64,000 bases of DNA from Eutreptiella sp. 'Long Island Sound 2002' (GCA_964036045.1 OZ038381.1:63860242-63924241); one strand, 5' to 3'. Shown: positions 43,029 to 55,870, counted from the first letter of the stretch. Notes: a model not told the origin generated them from the letters alone. Made by a program: numbers and translations.

Positions 43029-46000
43029 CGATGGTTTTGGGAGGGGTCTAAACCCTGTTTGGAATCATCGCGTGGGCACGCGATGGTTCTAACAGGGGTG
43101 TAGACCGTGTTTTGAATCATGGCCTGGGAACGCGATGGTTCTAGGAGGGGTCTAGACCCTGTTTTGAATCATTGTGTGGGCACACAATGATTCATAGAGG
43201 GGTGTAGACCCCGTTTTGAATCATCGCGTGCCCACGCGATGGTTCTAGGAGAGGTCTAGACCTTGTCTTGAATCATCGCGTCCCCACGCGATGATTCATA
43301 GAGGGGTCTAGATCCTGCTTTGAATCATCACCTGCCCACACGATGATTCAAAGAGGGGTCTAGACCCCGTTTTGAAGCATCTTGTGCCCACGCGATGATT
43401 CATGGAGGCGTGTCGACCTTGTTTTGAATCATCGAGTGCCCACGCGATGATTCATAGAGGGGTGTGGACCGTGTTGTGAATCATCGCTTGGGCACGAGAT
43501 GATTCATAGAAGGACCTAGACCCCTCTATGAATCATTGCGTGGGCACACGATGCTTCCGGCTGATTCATTGGGGGGTTTAGACCATGTTTTGAATCATCG
43601 CGTGCCCACGTGATGATTCATAGCGGGGTCTAGGCCTTGTTTTGAATCATCTCGTGCCCACGCGACAATTCCTAGAGGGGTGTAGACCTTGTTTTGAATC
43701 CTCGCGTGCCCACGGGATGATTCCTAAAGGCCTGTAGACCCTCTATTGAATCATCGCGTGCCGACACGATGATTCGTTCAGGGCTGTAGACCTCGTTTTG
43801 AATCATCGCGTTCCCATGCGATGATTCATTGAAGGGTCTAGACCCTTCTATGAATCATCCCGTGCCCACGCGATGATTCATTCAGGGGTGTAGACCCTGT
43901 TTTGAATCATCGCGTGCCCAGGCGATGGTTCTAGGAGGGGTCTAGACCGTGTTTTGAATCATCGCGTGCCCACGTGATGATTCATAGAGGGGTCTAGGCC
44001 CTGTTTTGAATGATCTCGTGCCCACGCGACAATTCCTAGAGGGGCGTAGACCTTGTTTTGAATCCTCGCGTGCCCACCGGATGATTCCTAGAGGGCTGTA
44101 GACCCTCTATTGCATCATCCCGTGCCGACACGATGATTCATTGAGGGCTGTAGACCTCGTTTTGAATCATCTCGTTCCCATGCGATGATTCATAGAAGGG
44201 TCTAGAGTCATAGAAGGGTCTAGACCCTTCTATGAATCATCCCGTGCCCACGCGATGATTCAATCAGGGGTGTAGGTCCTGTTTTGAATCATGGCGTGCC
44301 CAGGCGACGGTTCTAGGAGGGGTCTAGACCGTGTTTTGAATCATCGCGTGCCCACCCAATGATTCATAGAGGGGTCTAGACCCTGTTTTGAATCATTGCG
44401 TGCCCACGCGATGGTTCTCACGAGGGGTCTACACCTTGTTTTGAATCATTGGGTGGGCACGCGATGATTCATAGAGGGGTGCAGACCTTGTGTTGAATCA
44501 TCACGTGGGCACGCGATGGTTCGAGGAGGGATCTAGACCCTGTTTTGAATCATCGCGTGGGCACGCGATGGTTCTGAGAGGGGTCTAGACCTTGCTTTGA
44601 ATCATCGCGTGCCTACGCGATGATTCATAGAGGAGTCTAGACCCTGTTTTGAATCATCGCGTGCCTATGCGATGGTTCTAGGAGGGGTCTGGACCTTGTT
44701 TTGAATCATCGCGTGCCCAAGCGATTATTCATAGAGGAGTGCAGACCTTGTTTTCAATCATCACGTGGGCACGTGATGGTTCTAGGAGGGATCTAGACCC
44801 TGTTTTGAATCATCGTGTGGGCACACGATGGTTCTAAGAGGGGTCTAGACCTTGCTTTGAATCATCGCGTGCCTACGCGATGATTCATAGAGGGGTCTAG
44901 ACCCTGCTTTGAATCATCGCGTGCCCATGCGATGGTTCTAGGAGGGATCTAGACCTTGCGTTCAACCATGGCGGGGGCACGCGATGATTCATAGAGGGAT
45001 CTAGACATTGTTTTGAATCATCGCTTGCCCATGCGATGGTTCTAGGAGGGATCTAGACCTTGCGTTCAACCATGGCGGGGGCACGCGATGATTCATAGAG
45101 GGATCTAGACATTGTTTTGAATCATCCCGTGCCCACGCATTTGTTGTAACAGGGGTGTAGTCCCTGTTTTGAATCATTGAATCATTGAGTCCCACGCGAT
45201 GATTGATAGAGGGGTGCACACCTTGTTTTGAATCATCGCATGCCCACACGATGGTTCTAGGAGGGGTCTAGACCTTGTTTTAAATCATCGCGTGTCCAAG
45301 CGATGATTCGTAGAGGGGGGCAAACCTTGTTTTGAAACGTCGCGTGGGCACACGACGGTTCTACGAGGGGTCTAGACTTTGTTTTGAACCATCGCGTGGG
45401 CACGCGATGGTTCTAAGAGGGGTGTAGACCTTGCTTTGAATCATCACGTGCCTGCGCGATGATTCATAGAGGGTTTGGACGTTGTGTTGAATCCTCTCGT
45501 GCCCATGCGATGGTTCTAGGAGGGATCTAGACCTTGTTTTGAATCATGGCGGGGGCACGCGATGATTCATAGCGGGATCTAGACCCTGTTTTGAATCATC
45601 GCGTGCCCATGCGATGGTTCTAGGAGGGATCTAGACCTTGTTTTGAATCATGGCGGGGGAACGCGATGATTCATAGAGGGATCTAGACCCTGTTTTGAAT
45701 CATCGCGTTCCCACGGGATGATTCATAGAGGGGCCTAGACCTTGTTTTGAACCCTCCCGTGTCCACGCGATGGTTCTAGGAGGGGTCTAGACCCTGTGTA
45801 AAGCATCGCTTGCCCACGGGATGGTTCTAACAGGGGTGTAGACCCTGTTTTGAATCATCGCGTGCCCACCCGATGGTTCTAGCAGGAGTCTGGACCCTGT
45901 TTGAATCATCGCGTGCCCACGCCATGATTCATAAAGGGGTGTAGACCGTGTTTTGAATCATCGCACTCCCACACAATGATTCATAGAGGGGTCTACACCC

Positions 46001-46715
46001 TGGTTTGAATCATCGCGTGCCCACGCGGGGGTTCTAGGAGTGGTCTAGACCTTGTTTTGAATCATCGCGTGCCCAAGCGATGATTCATAGAGGGGTGCAG
46101 ACCTTGTTTTGAATCATCGCGTGGGCACACTTTGGTTCTAGGAGGGGTCTAGACCCTGTGTTGAATCATCGCGTGGGCACGTGATGGTTGTAAGAGGGGT
46201 CTACACCTTGCTTTGAATCATTGCGTGCCCACACGACGATTCTAGCAGGGGTCTAGACCTTGTTTTCAATCGTCGCGTGCCCAAGCGATGATTCATATAG
46301 GGGTGTAGACCTTGTTTTGAATCATCGCGTGGGCACGCGATGGTTCTAGGAGGGATCTAGACCCTGTTTTGAATCATCGCGTGGGCACACGAAGGCTTTA
46401 GGAGGGGTCTAGACCTTGCTTTGAATCATTGCGTGCCCACACGATGGTTTTGGGAGGGGTCTAGACCTTGTTTTGAATCATCGCGTGCCTACGCGATGAT
46501 TCATAGAGGGGTCTAGACCCTGTTTTGAATCATCGCCTGCCCATGCGATGGTTCTAGGAGGGATCTAGACGTTGTTTTCAATCATGGCGGGGGCACGCGA
46601 TGATTCATAGAGGGATCTAGACCCTGTTTTGAATCATCGTGTGTCCACGCATTTGTTCTAACAAGGGTGTAGTCCCTGTTTTGAATCATTGTGTTCCCAC
46701 GCTATGATTGATAGA
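43029..46715. repeat. 52-bp two-dyad satellite, GAATCATCGCG type, right half (~71 copies)
   Basis: Resumes in exact phase with the array that stopped at 28289. Units with changed but still self-complementary arms occur, e.g. GAATCATTGTGTG/CACACAATGATTC (43166-43193) and ATCACGTG/CACGTGAT (about 44760). Some 150-bp segments are duplicated (44940-45120). Confidence 0.92.
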
Positions 46716-48511
46716 GTGGGGTAATCCAAAAAGCCAATTCTCGGAGCCACGACATAGCAGGGGAGTCCATGTACGTGGGCCTCCATCACCCCAAATCGAG
46801 AGGTGCAAAGTTTGTTTTACTACGTCCGCAAACTTAGTAAAGAAAAGCTCCACAATTTCTGAAAAAGGCACAAACTAGAAATGGCCCAAATCTAGGTCAA
46901 ATGGCTACACCACCCCATGTTGTTGGAGGTGGTCCCCAACGCCGAGCGAGTGAAAACCATAAGTGGCTGCTCAACTCCTGGAATATCGGAGGTCAATATT
47001 GGGGCATAGTGGCTACATCCCCTTTGCCGTCTCGGGGACCCCAAAGAAGGGGTAGAAGCCAATTTAAATGATTTGGACTTTCGTTTTCGCGCTGGGGGGG
47101 GGGGGGGGTTCACACACGCCCACATTGAGAGAAGTTTTTGAACGGTTTTTTTTAGTGTCAAGCCAGAGGCTCGCGTGACATCCTCTTTACACGTCTTTGT
47201 AGCTTCTTCACCCTCGCGTGACACTTCACAAGAGAAAACAATGTTGTGGAACAAATGGTATGTACGGCTACATAGTAAATGAAAAGTGCTTTTATGTGTG
47301 CACGGTGATATCTTCTATGATAATTACCCAAAACGCCTGCCACATGGTGCATAGTATAGGGAGCTAGAAAGGCACTCCCCATTCAAAAACTCAAGAACGG
47401 CCATTGCCGTAGTGGCCACATTTGTGCTAAACATTTGGCAGCCTATTTCAGTTGAAGTCTTAAGCCAAATGGCAGAGAAGCGTGAGCCAAAACTCAAAGA
47501 CGCTTATGTGTTGTGCAAATGCGGGTGATGAGTCCATAAAATTGTCAAAAAAATAGGTACAAACAAGGTTTGTTCAAACATGGATGGTGCATCGAATGTA
47601 CCTGTTGTGGTCCATTTGCATTTCAACCAACAAAAGTGATGAAATGTCACTTTGAAGCTCTATTTGATGGCTTGTGGTGCTAACTAGCGACCTTGGTGGC
47701 ACTCATTTTTGGTAAAAATGGGGGGTAACATGCCCACCAGTAATATTAACTACAGCGAAGGAAAATAGTTCTTTTGGTATTTCTCTTTCAAAAACAACCT
47801 TTTGACAATACTCAAGCGTGGGAGTCTATCACCACCACACTCCGGGCCCCACCACAATGCGGCAATCCATCAACACAACTCTAGTGGCCGCACCAAAGCA
47901 CGGTAATCCATCAAGCCAACTTGAGGAGCCACAATATAATGGGGGAGTCCATGACCCCGATTTCAAGGGCCACACCGAGGCGCGGGAGTTTGTCACCCCA
48001 ACAAGAGGGGCCACGGCAAAGCTTGTGACTCCCTCACCGCAAATTTGAAGGCACAAAATTCGTTTTACTACGTTCGCAAGCCTAGTAAAGAAAAGCTGCG
48101 CAATTTTTGAAAAAGGCACAAACTAGAAATGGCCCAGATTTGGGTCAAATGGCTACACCACCCCATGTTGTTGGAGGTCGTCCCCAACGCCAAGCGCAGA
48201 AAAAACGTCATGAGTGGCTACTCAACTCCTGGAATATCGGGTGTCAATATATGGACATTGTGGCTACATGACACCTGCCGTCTGGGGACCCCAAAAAGGG
48301 GCTACAAACCAATTTGCATGATTTGGACTTTTTTTTACGGGTGGGGGGTAAACACACACCCACATTGAGAGAAATTTTTGCACAGAAGGTATTAGTGTCA
48401 AGTAAACGTGCGTGTGACATCCTTTTTACACTTCTATACAATTTCTTGACCCGCGTGTGACGCTTCACACGGGAAAAAAATGTTGTGGAAGAAATGGTAT
48501 GTATATACCTG

Positions 48512-49599
48512 CGGCTCACTGGTGGCTAAGTGGAAATGTGAAGTTGGGGCTCATTTGGGGATCAGTTATGCATTCAAATGTCTTTGTGCTTGTTTGTTGT
48601 GCTTTTTGCGTGCTAAGTAATGCCTTTTTCATGTCTTTTGAAAGATTCAGATACTCACTTGGTCAAGGTTCACGGGGGGGGGGGGACTTGATTTGGTGAT
48701 GGCTCATTTGACTGAGCGCCCGACTAAGCCGTCACTGAGTTGTCACTGAGCCGGCACACTTAGCTGTCACTTAGCTCTCACTTAGCTCTCATTGTGCGCG
48801 CCAAATGGCTCACTGGGCGCTCACTGAAAGCTAATTAGGGGCTCACTCAGGGCTCACTCAAGAGTTTCTCCCCCTTTCCGCCCTCTCTTCCCACCCTTGC
48901 CGGCCCACACTTCACCATTTTCACACCAACATCGGTCCGCAGTTGTCACAGTGTCTTTTCTCCAAGAACTTGAGCGTGCATGCACACATACATACTTGCA
49001 TCCATACATGTACCCACCGCCACAAACACACAAACATCCAAACACACACTTTTCGTGAGGGACACAAATATCCAAAAACATACACGCACATACACCCATA
49101 CACACGTCCACACACAGATGCACATGCACAAATGGACAACCACATGCAGTCTTGTGTGCAATTATCTTGGGTGCACATAAACACATGGCCACATTGAGGG
49201 ATGCGAACTGAAGGGCTAGGGAGAGATGGTTACGGGGTTGGGGTTCGGTGAAACGAACCTAGCCATTTGCGAGGGTGTTGCTTGTTGCCTAATGAAAATG
49301 GCACCCCTCCCCCCACACACCCCATGAAGCACAAGTAGGGCACAAAGGACATTGCTCACTTTTGTGAGGTTCATCATACAACAATCTTCACCTCCACCAT
49401 GACACATTGATCCGCCTCCCTCCTTATCTCCTCCCCTCCCCTTTTGCTATGCAGCATTGCCCCGCTTCCCTCGTGCGCAGCCCTTTTCTACTCTAGCCTG
49501 TCACGTCCCCTTGTCCTGCCTTGCCTGTGTTTTGGCTGTGGCATCACGTGCATGACGCTGGCAGCAAGGACGATGACCTTTGCAAGTATGTTGTCCTAT

Positions 49600-49651
<52 letters not shown>

Positions 49652-49806
49652 TGCGTGCGTGTGTAGTTGTGCCCGTGCGCATGTGCGCAAGTGTAGATGG
49701 TTTGATTGTTCTTGGAATCTGTCATTTAGTGCGTTTGTATGTCTGCTTGTGTGTGTGGGGGGGGGGGGGTTGCTTGGATCAATGCGTGGGTGGAGATGTG
49801 TTTGTG
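48512..49806. other. 1.3-kb insertion in one macrosatellite unit
   Basis: The unit reads GAAGAAATGGTATGTA up to 48511 and resumes GGGGTATATAGTACATG at about 49806, which are adjacent in other units. The insert contains repeated CTCACTKAGC-like phrases (48700-48860), CA-rich DNA and a (TG)n tract. No clear TIR or target duplication. Confidence 0.6.
49593..49650. repeat. (TG)n microsatellite
   Basis: About 28 TG dinucleotides, followed by TGCTTGCGTGCGTGTG. Confidence 0.95.
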
Positions 49807-52800
49807 GGGTATATAGTACATGAAAAGGGTGATATCTACCGTGATAATGACCCTAAAAGGGCTCCGCCCGGTGCATTGTACAGGGAGCAAGAAAAGCACT
49901 CACCATAGGAAAACTCAAAAACGGCCTCTGCCGTTGTGGCCCCATTCGTGCCAAACATTTGGCGGTGTATTGCAATGGAAGTATGAAGCCAAATGGCAGA
50001 AAAATGAGAGTGAAAACTCAAAGACGCTTATGTGTTGTGCAAATGCGGGTGATAAATCCCTAAAATTGTCAAAAAAATAACTACCAAGAAGGTATGTTCA
50101 AACATGGATGGTGCATCGAATGTACGTGTTGTGGTCCAATTGCATTTCAACCAACACCAGCGATGAAACGTCACTTTGAAGCTCTATTTGATGGCTTGTG
50201 GTGCTAACTAGCGACCTTGGTGGCCCTCCTTTTGGGTAAAATTGGCGGGGGGGGGGGGGGGGGGACACCACCACGAGTAATATTAACTGAAGCGAAGAAA
50301 AATGGTTCTTTTGGTACTTCTGTTTCTGAAACAACCTTTGGGCTCATATTGAAGCCTGGGTGTCTATCACCCCAACTCTGTGGGCCACACCACAGCAGAG
50401 TAATCCATCCACACAACTCGAGGGGCCACAGCAAAGCGGGGTATTCAATCAAGCCAACTTGAGGAGCCACGATATAGCAGGGGAGTCCATCACCGTAACT
50501 TCAAGGGCCACCGAGGCGTGGGACTCTGTCACCCCAACACGAGGGGCCACGCCAAAGTATGGGAGTCCGTAACCCCGAATCGAGATGTACAAAGTTTGTT
50601 TTACTAGGTTCTCAAACCTAGTAAAGAAAAGCTCCACAATTTCTGAAAAAGGGAGAGACTAGAAAAAGCCCAAGTCTGGGTCAAATGGCTGGACCATCCG
50701 ATGTTGTAGGAGGTGGTCCCAAGAGCTGGGTGTGGGTGAAACATCATAAGTGGCTACTCAACTCCTAGAATATCGGGTGTCAATATGTGGGCATAGTGGC
50801 TACATCACTTCTGTTGTCTCGGGGACCCCCAAAGAAGCGGTAGATTTGGACCTTTTTTAGGGGGCGGGGGCGACACACACGCCAACATTGAAAGAGATTT
50901 TTGTACGGAATCGTTTGACGTCAAGCGAGCGGCGCGCGTGACATCCTTTTTACAGTTCTATATAATCCCTGAACCTCGTGGGACACTTCACACGGGGAAG
51001 AAATGTTGTGGAAGAAATGGTATGTAGGGGTATATAGTACATGAAAACTGCTTGTATATGTGCACGGTGATATTTACCGTGATAACGACCCAAAAAGTGC
51101 GCCGCAGAATGCATTGTACAGGAAGCAAGAAAAGCACTCCCCATGGCAAAACTCAAAAATGGCCTCTGCCGTAGTGGCCCCGTTTGTGCTAAACATTTAG
51201 AACTGTATTGCAATTGAAATATGAAACCAAATGGCAGAAAAATGCGAGTGAAAATGCAAAGAAGCTTAGGTGTTGTGCAAGTGCGGGTGATAAATCCCTA
51301 AAATTGTCCAAAAAATAGCCACCAAGAAGGTGTGTTCAAACATGGATGGTGCATCGAATCTACGTGTTGTGGTCCAATTGCATTGCAACCAACACCAGCG
51401 ATGAAACGTCACTTTGAAGCTCTATTTGATGGCTTGTGGTGCTAACTGGCGACCTTGGTGGCCGTCCTTTTGGGTAGAATTGGGGGGGGGGGGGGGTAAC
51501 ACCGCCACGAGTAATATTAACTAAAGGGAAGGGAAAATGGCTCTTTTGCTACTTGTGTTTCCGAAACAACCGTTGGGCTCATATTGAAGCCTGGAAGTCT
51601 ATCACCCCAACTCTGTGGGCCACACCGCAGCGGAGTAATCCATCCACACAACTCGAGGGGCCACACCAAAGCACGGTAATCCATCAAGCCAACTTGAGGA
51701 GGCACCATATAGCGGGGGAGTCCATGACCCCAACTTCAGGGGCCACACCGAGGCGTGGGAGTCTGTCACCACAACACCAGGGGCCACGCCAAAGTGTGGG
51801 AGTCCATCACCCCCGATCGAGATGTAACAACTTTGTTTTACTAGGTTGGCACCCCTAGTAAAGAAAGACTCCGCAATTTCTGAAAAAGCGAGAAACTAGA
51901 ATTGCCCCAAATCTGGGTCAAATGGCTACACCACCCCATGTTGTAGGAGGTGGTACCCGAAGCCGAGCGCAGGGAAAAATTGTATGTTGCTACTCAACTC
52001 CTGGAATGTTGGGTGCTAATATGTGGGTATAGTGGCTACGTCATCTCTGCCGTCTCCAAAAAAAAGGGTAGAGACGAATTTGCATGATTTCGAATTTTTT
52101 CTCGGGGGGGGGGGGTGCACACACGCCCACGTTGAGAGAACTTTTTGTGGAGACCTCTTGAGCGTCAAGCGAGTGCCTCGCGTGACATCCTTTTTACACT
52201 TCTTTATAATTTCTTCACCCTCGCATGACACTTCACACGGTGAAAAAAAAGTGATAATTGGTATGTAGGGGTACATAGTACATGAAAAGTGCTTGTATGT
52301 GTGCACGGTCATATCTTCTGTGACAATTACCCAAAAAGGGCGCCGTGTGGTGCATTGCACAAGGAGCAAGAAAAGCACTCACGATGCAAAAATTCAAAAA
52401 TGGCCACTGTCGTAGTGGGCCCATTTGTGCTACACATTTGCTACACACGTTTATTGCAATTGAAAAATGAAGCCAAATGTCAGAGAATGCGAGTGAAAAA
52501 CCATGGGCGCTTATGTGTTGTGCGAGTGCGGGTGATGAGTCCCTAAAATTGTCAAAAAAAATAGGCAAAAAGAAGGTTTGTTCAAAAATGGATGGTGCAT
52601 CCAATGCACGTGTTGTGGTCCAATTGCATTGCAACCAGCAGAAGTGATGAAATTTCACTTTGAAACTCTATTTGGTGGCTTGTGGTGCTATTTCGCGGCC
52701 TTGGTGGCCCTCCTTTTGGGTACAATTATGGAGTAACACGGCCACGAATAATATTGATTAAAAATAAGTAAAATAGTACTTTTGGTACTTCCGTTGCTAA

Positions 52801-54268
52801 AACAACCTTCTGGCTCATATTGCAGCGGGGGAGTCTATCAGCCCAATTCTCCGGGCCACACCACAACGGGGTAATCAATCAACACAACTTGAGGGGCTAC
52901 ACGAAAGCGTGGCAATCCATAAGGCCAACTCGAGGAGCCACGATATAGCCGGGGAGTCCATGACCCCAACTTCAAGGGCCACACCGAGAAGTGGGAGTCT
53001 GTCACCCCAACACGAGGGGCCACACCAAAGAGTGGGAGTCCATCACCCCCAATGGAAGGGTAAAAAGTTTGTTTTACTAGGTTCGCAAACCTAGTAAGGA
53101 AATGCTCCGCGATTTCTGAAAAAGCTGCAAACTAGAAATGGCCCGAATCTGGGTGAAATGGCAACACCACCCCATGTTGTAGGAGGTGGTCTCTAACGTC
53201 GAGCACGGGGAAAAATCATAAATGGCTACTCAACTCCTGGAATGTCGGGTGTCAATATGTGGGCATAGTGGCTACATCACGGCTGCCGTGTCGGGGGCCC
53301 CGAAAAAAGGGGTAGAAAGCGATTTGTATGATTTGGACTCTTTTTTAGCATGGGGGCTGAACACACGCCCACATCGAGAGAAATTTATGTAGAGAATTAT
53401 TTAGCATCAAGCAAGTGGCTCGCGTGACATGCTTTTTACACTTCTATATAATCACGTGACCGTGATTTCACACTTCACACGGAACAAAAAAGTTCTCGAA
53501 GAAATCATATATAGGGGTATAGAGCACATGAAAAAGGCTTGCATGTGAACACGGTGATATTTACCGTAATAAATACGCAAAAAGGGCGCCGCATGGTGAA
53601 TTGCAAAGGGAGCAGAAAAGGCACCCTCCATCCAAAAATTCAAAAATGGCCTCTGCCGTAGTGGCCTCATTTGTGCTAAGCATTTGGCGGTTTGTTTCAA
53701 TTGAAGTATAAAGCCCACTGGTACAAAAATGTGACAAAAAACTGGAGGGCCCTTATGTGTTGGGCAAGTGCGGGTGATGAATCCCTAAAATTGTCCAACA
53801 AATAGCTGCAAGTACGGTTGGTTCCAAAATGGATGGTGCATCGAATGTACGAGTTGTGGTTCAATTGCATTGCAACCAACACAAGTGATGAAATGTCACT
53901 TTGAAGCTGTATTCGGCAGCTTGTGGTGGTAACTAGCGGAATGGGTGCGCCTCCTTTTGGGCAAAAGTGGGGGATAACATGGCCACGAGTAATATTGACT
54001 AAAACTACGTAAAATAGTTCTTTTGGTACTTCCGTTTCTAGAACAACCTTTTGGCTCCGTTTGACTACTTTGCTAAAAGTGAAAATCAAACACCATTCCT
54101 TGGCTTTAATTCAACCAGAAAGCAAGAATTGATGGGCATGCAACGAGGGTGGGTGGTGCTTTTAAGATCTTCGTGCCCAACGGTTGTTGTTGAGGTACTC
54201 TTGATAAAGGCATCCCACCCATGCAAAAACCTCTTGTACATATGTGCTTTGAAGTCCAATACACTGTT

Positions 54269-54960
54269 CTAGGAACATGTGTGCTTTGTACGAATCATTA
54301 CAAGCAGGATTGCAAATCTACGCACATCCGCCGGATGGGGGATGTGGCACACGGCCTGCGCATGGCATGTCACCGGGCGGCTAGGGGTGCGGCACATGCC
54401 GAAAAACGATTTTTGCATGCTGCGGTAGACCATGCACAGACCTTGCGGCGACGCCTCTAGGTAGTAGGAGAACGCGGAAACGAAGGCCATTGCCCACATG
54501 AGCGTCGCTCCTCAACAGGGCCTCCCGTGATGAACCATTCGTCCCTACCATAACAGACGGTCCACAGGCAGCAAATCACATGCAAATGTCGCTTGAAAGG
54601 CCGCCCGTCTTGCGAATTGTCCAAAAGGATATCTTGCCTTATGTCCTGCACTACGCAACCCACAGAGTTCAACGGTAGGACATCAACACCAATGACGCTT
54701 GCCTCTGTACCTTGGTTGTAAATCGCTTGAATTGGCCTGACACATGTTTCGCAAACTACCTGTGAACATGCTATTACACAACTCAATCGTAATTTTGTGG
54801 TACTCCCATCCCCTAGACAAATTTGTAGGACGCCAACCCGGAACAAAGCATTACTTACCATGGATCACATCTTTGGCCGCATGTCAACTGTTGGAGGGGC
54901 TTGGCAACCATTCTAAACATTTGGCCGACATCCAACACCAATGTAGACCAATGCAGATGC
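54269..54960 (-). pseudogene. Decayed gene fragment, possibly spliced, unknown family
   Basis: The minus strand reads VVCETCVRPIQAIYNQGTEA, SVIGVDVLPLNSVGCVVQDI, RQDILLDNSQDGRPFKRHLH and CCLWTVCYGRDEWFITGGPV. After a slip near 54510 it continues MWAMAFVSAFSYYLEASPQG and LCMVYRSMQKSFFGMCRTP. Upstream, CCATG|GTAAGTAATG and CATGTTCACAG|GTAGTTTGCG are good donor and acceptor sites about 95 bases apart, so an intron at about 54770-54865 is likely, though the upstream exon has a TGA in the matching phase. Balanced composition, several Cys and Trp. I recognise no domain. It sits just outside the macrosatellite. Confidence 0.4.
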
Positions 54961-55431
54961 TCTAGATATTTGCATTACACCTTGGTACAATCTTGCACAT
55001 ACATGCGATGGAAAGAAACCACGAACACACAAATGGAGGGCACCATGAGACAACAACAGTCATGTGTGAGGAGTGCCATCACAACAATGTGAGGTGCAAT
55101 GCTTCCCACAAAAAAGGGGGACAAGTGAGCCATGGCCGATTGCATTGGTGTGGTCCGCATCGTGGAAGCACAATTGAAACCCAAGTCGCACAAAGTAGGC
55201 GGTGCCCTTTCACAAAAAGGCTTGTGAATTTGCATTTTACCATTGTTAAGGTGTCTAGACAAGGCACAATGCAACATAAAAAAAACACACTAGATACCAA
55301 CTCACCCAATCCGCTTGTGTTATGCAAGTGGAGTAGTGGGGTGCTATTGCAAAAAGCAAGACTACAAACAACACCCGAACAAACACCAAAAAACTTCTCC
55401 CCTTTCTTCCATTGTATAGTTTGCGCCAGCT
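54961..55431. other. Unique DNA, no resolved gene
   Basis: Frames are open on both strands over 100-150 codons, but composition does not favour either. Confidence 0.3.
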
Positions 55432-55680
55432 ATGTGTGGCTTGTTACATAGGGGAGTCAAACTTGAGGCACAAACATTCACGTGTTGTAGCAAGCATCAT
55501 GCAGCCAATGTGAATGGTGCAAGGTGTGTGCTTGTGCCACAATCAACGGCGGATCAATGGAGGTTGTTTGCAAAATGCCATGCCCCCATGATTTCGCCAA
55601 CTCATGTCTTCAAGCACTACTGCCAAATAATACACTCCACAATGAATCATGCAGGACCAATGCCACATCCACGGGGGGCG
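55432..55680 (+). pseudogene. Short Cys/His-rich coding fragment
   Basis: Plus frame reading VKLEAQTFTCCSKHHAANVN, CVLVPQSTADQWRLFAKCHA and ISPTHVFKHYCQIIHSTMNH, then losing protein character at a G-run region from 55728. The Cys and His content might indicate a metal-binding domain, but no standard spacing is evident. There is no start nearby with a good context, so this is probably an exon or a broken gene. Confidence 0.3.
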
Positions 55681-55727
55681 ACTACAACCGGTCTTGATGC
55701 GACACCCCCCAGCTATATGTCAAACTT

Positions 55728-55870
55728 GGGGGGGGGGGGGTATGGGGTACCTTGCAAGGGGGGGGGGGGTCGGTTGGAGGGTGTGGGGGGGGGGGGCACG
55801 GCTGGAGGGTTTGGGGGGGGGCTGGATGGCGTGGCCGGGTTTGGTTTGGTTTCGTTTGGTTTGGCGAGCA
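55728..55870. repeat. G-run tract
   Basis: Several G9-G12 runs on the plus strand followed by TTTGGTTTGGTTTCGTTTGG. Divides the preceding fragment from the LINE. Confidence 0.7.

Larger units (their letters stand above)
46716..54060. repeat. 1.24-kb macrosatellite, about 5 copies
   Basis: The landmark TAGTAAAGAAAAG recurs at about 46835, 48082, 50618, 51855 and 53091; spacings are 1,248, 2,536 (one unit plus a 1.3-kb insertion), 1,237 and 1,236. Each unit contains a cluster of ~46-bp sub-repeats (GGGAGTCCATCACCCCAACT, GGGCCACACCAAAGCG), the phrase CCCCATGTTGTAGGAGGTGG, a G/C-run tract and a GTGATATTTACCGTGATAA block. Copies are perhaps 80-90% alike by eye. I see no frame conserved across units, so I do not call genes in it. 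Confidence 0.9.

Noticed and set aside
48854-49192. Cys/Val-rich ORFs on both strands
   Set aside because: Produced by CA/TG-rich sequence in the macrosatellite insertion.
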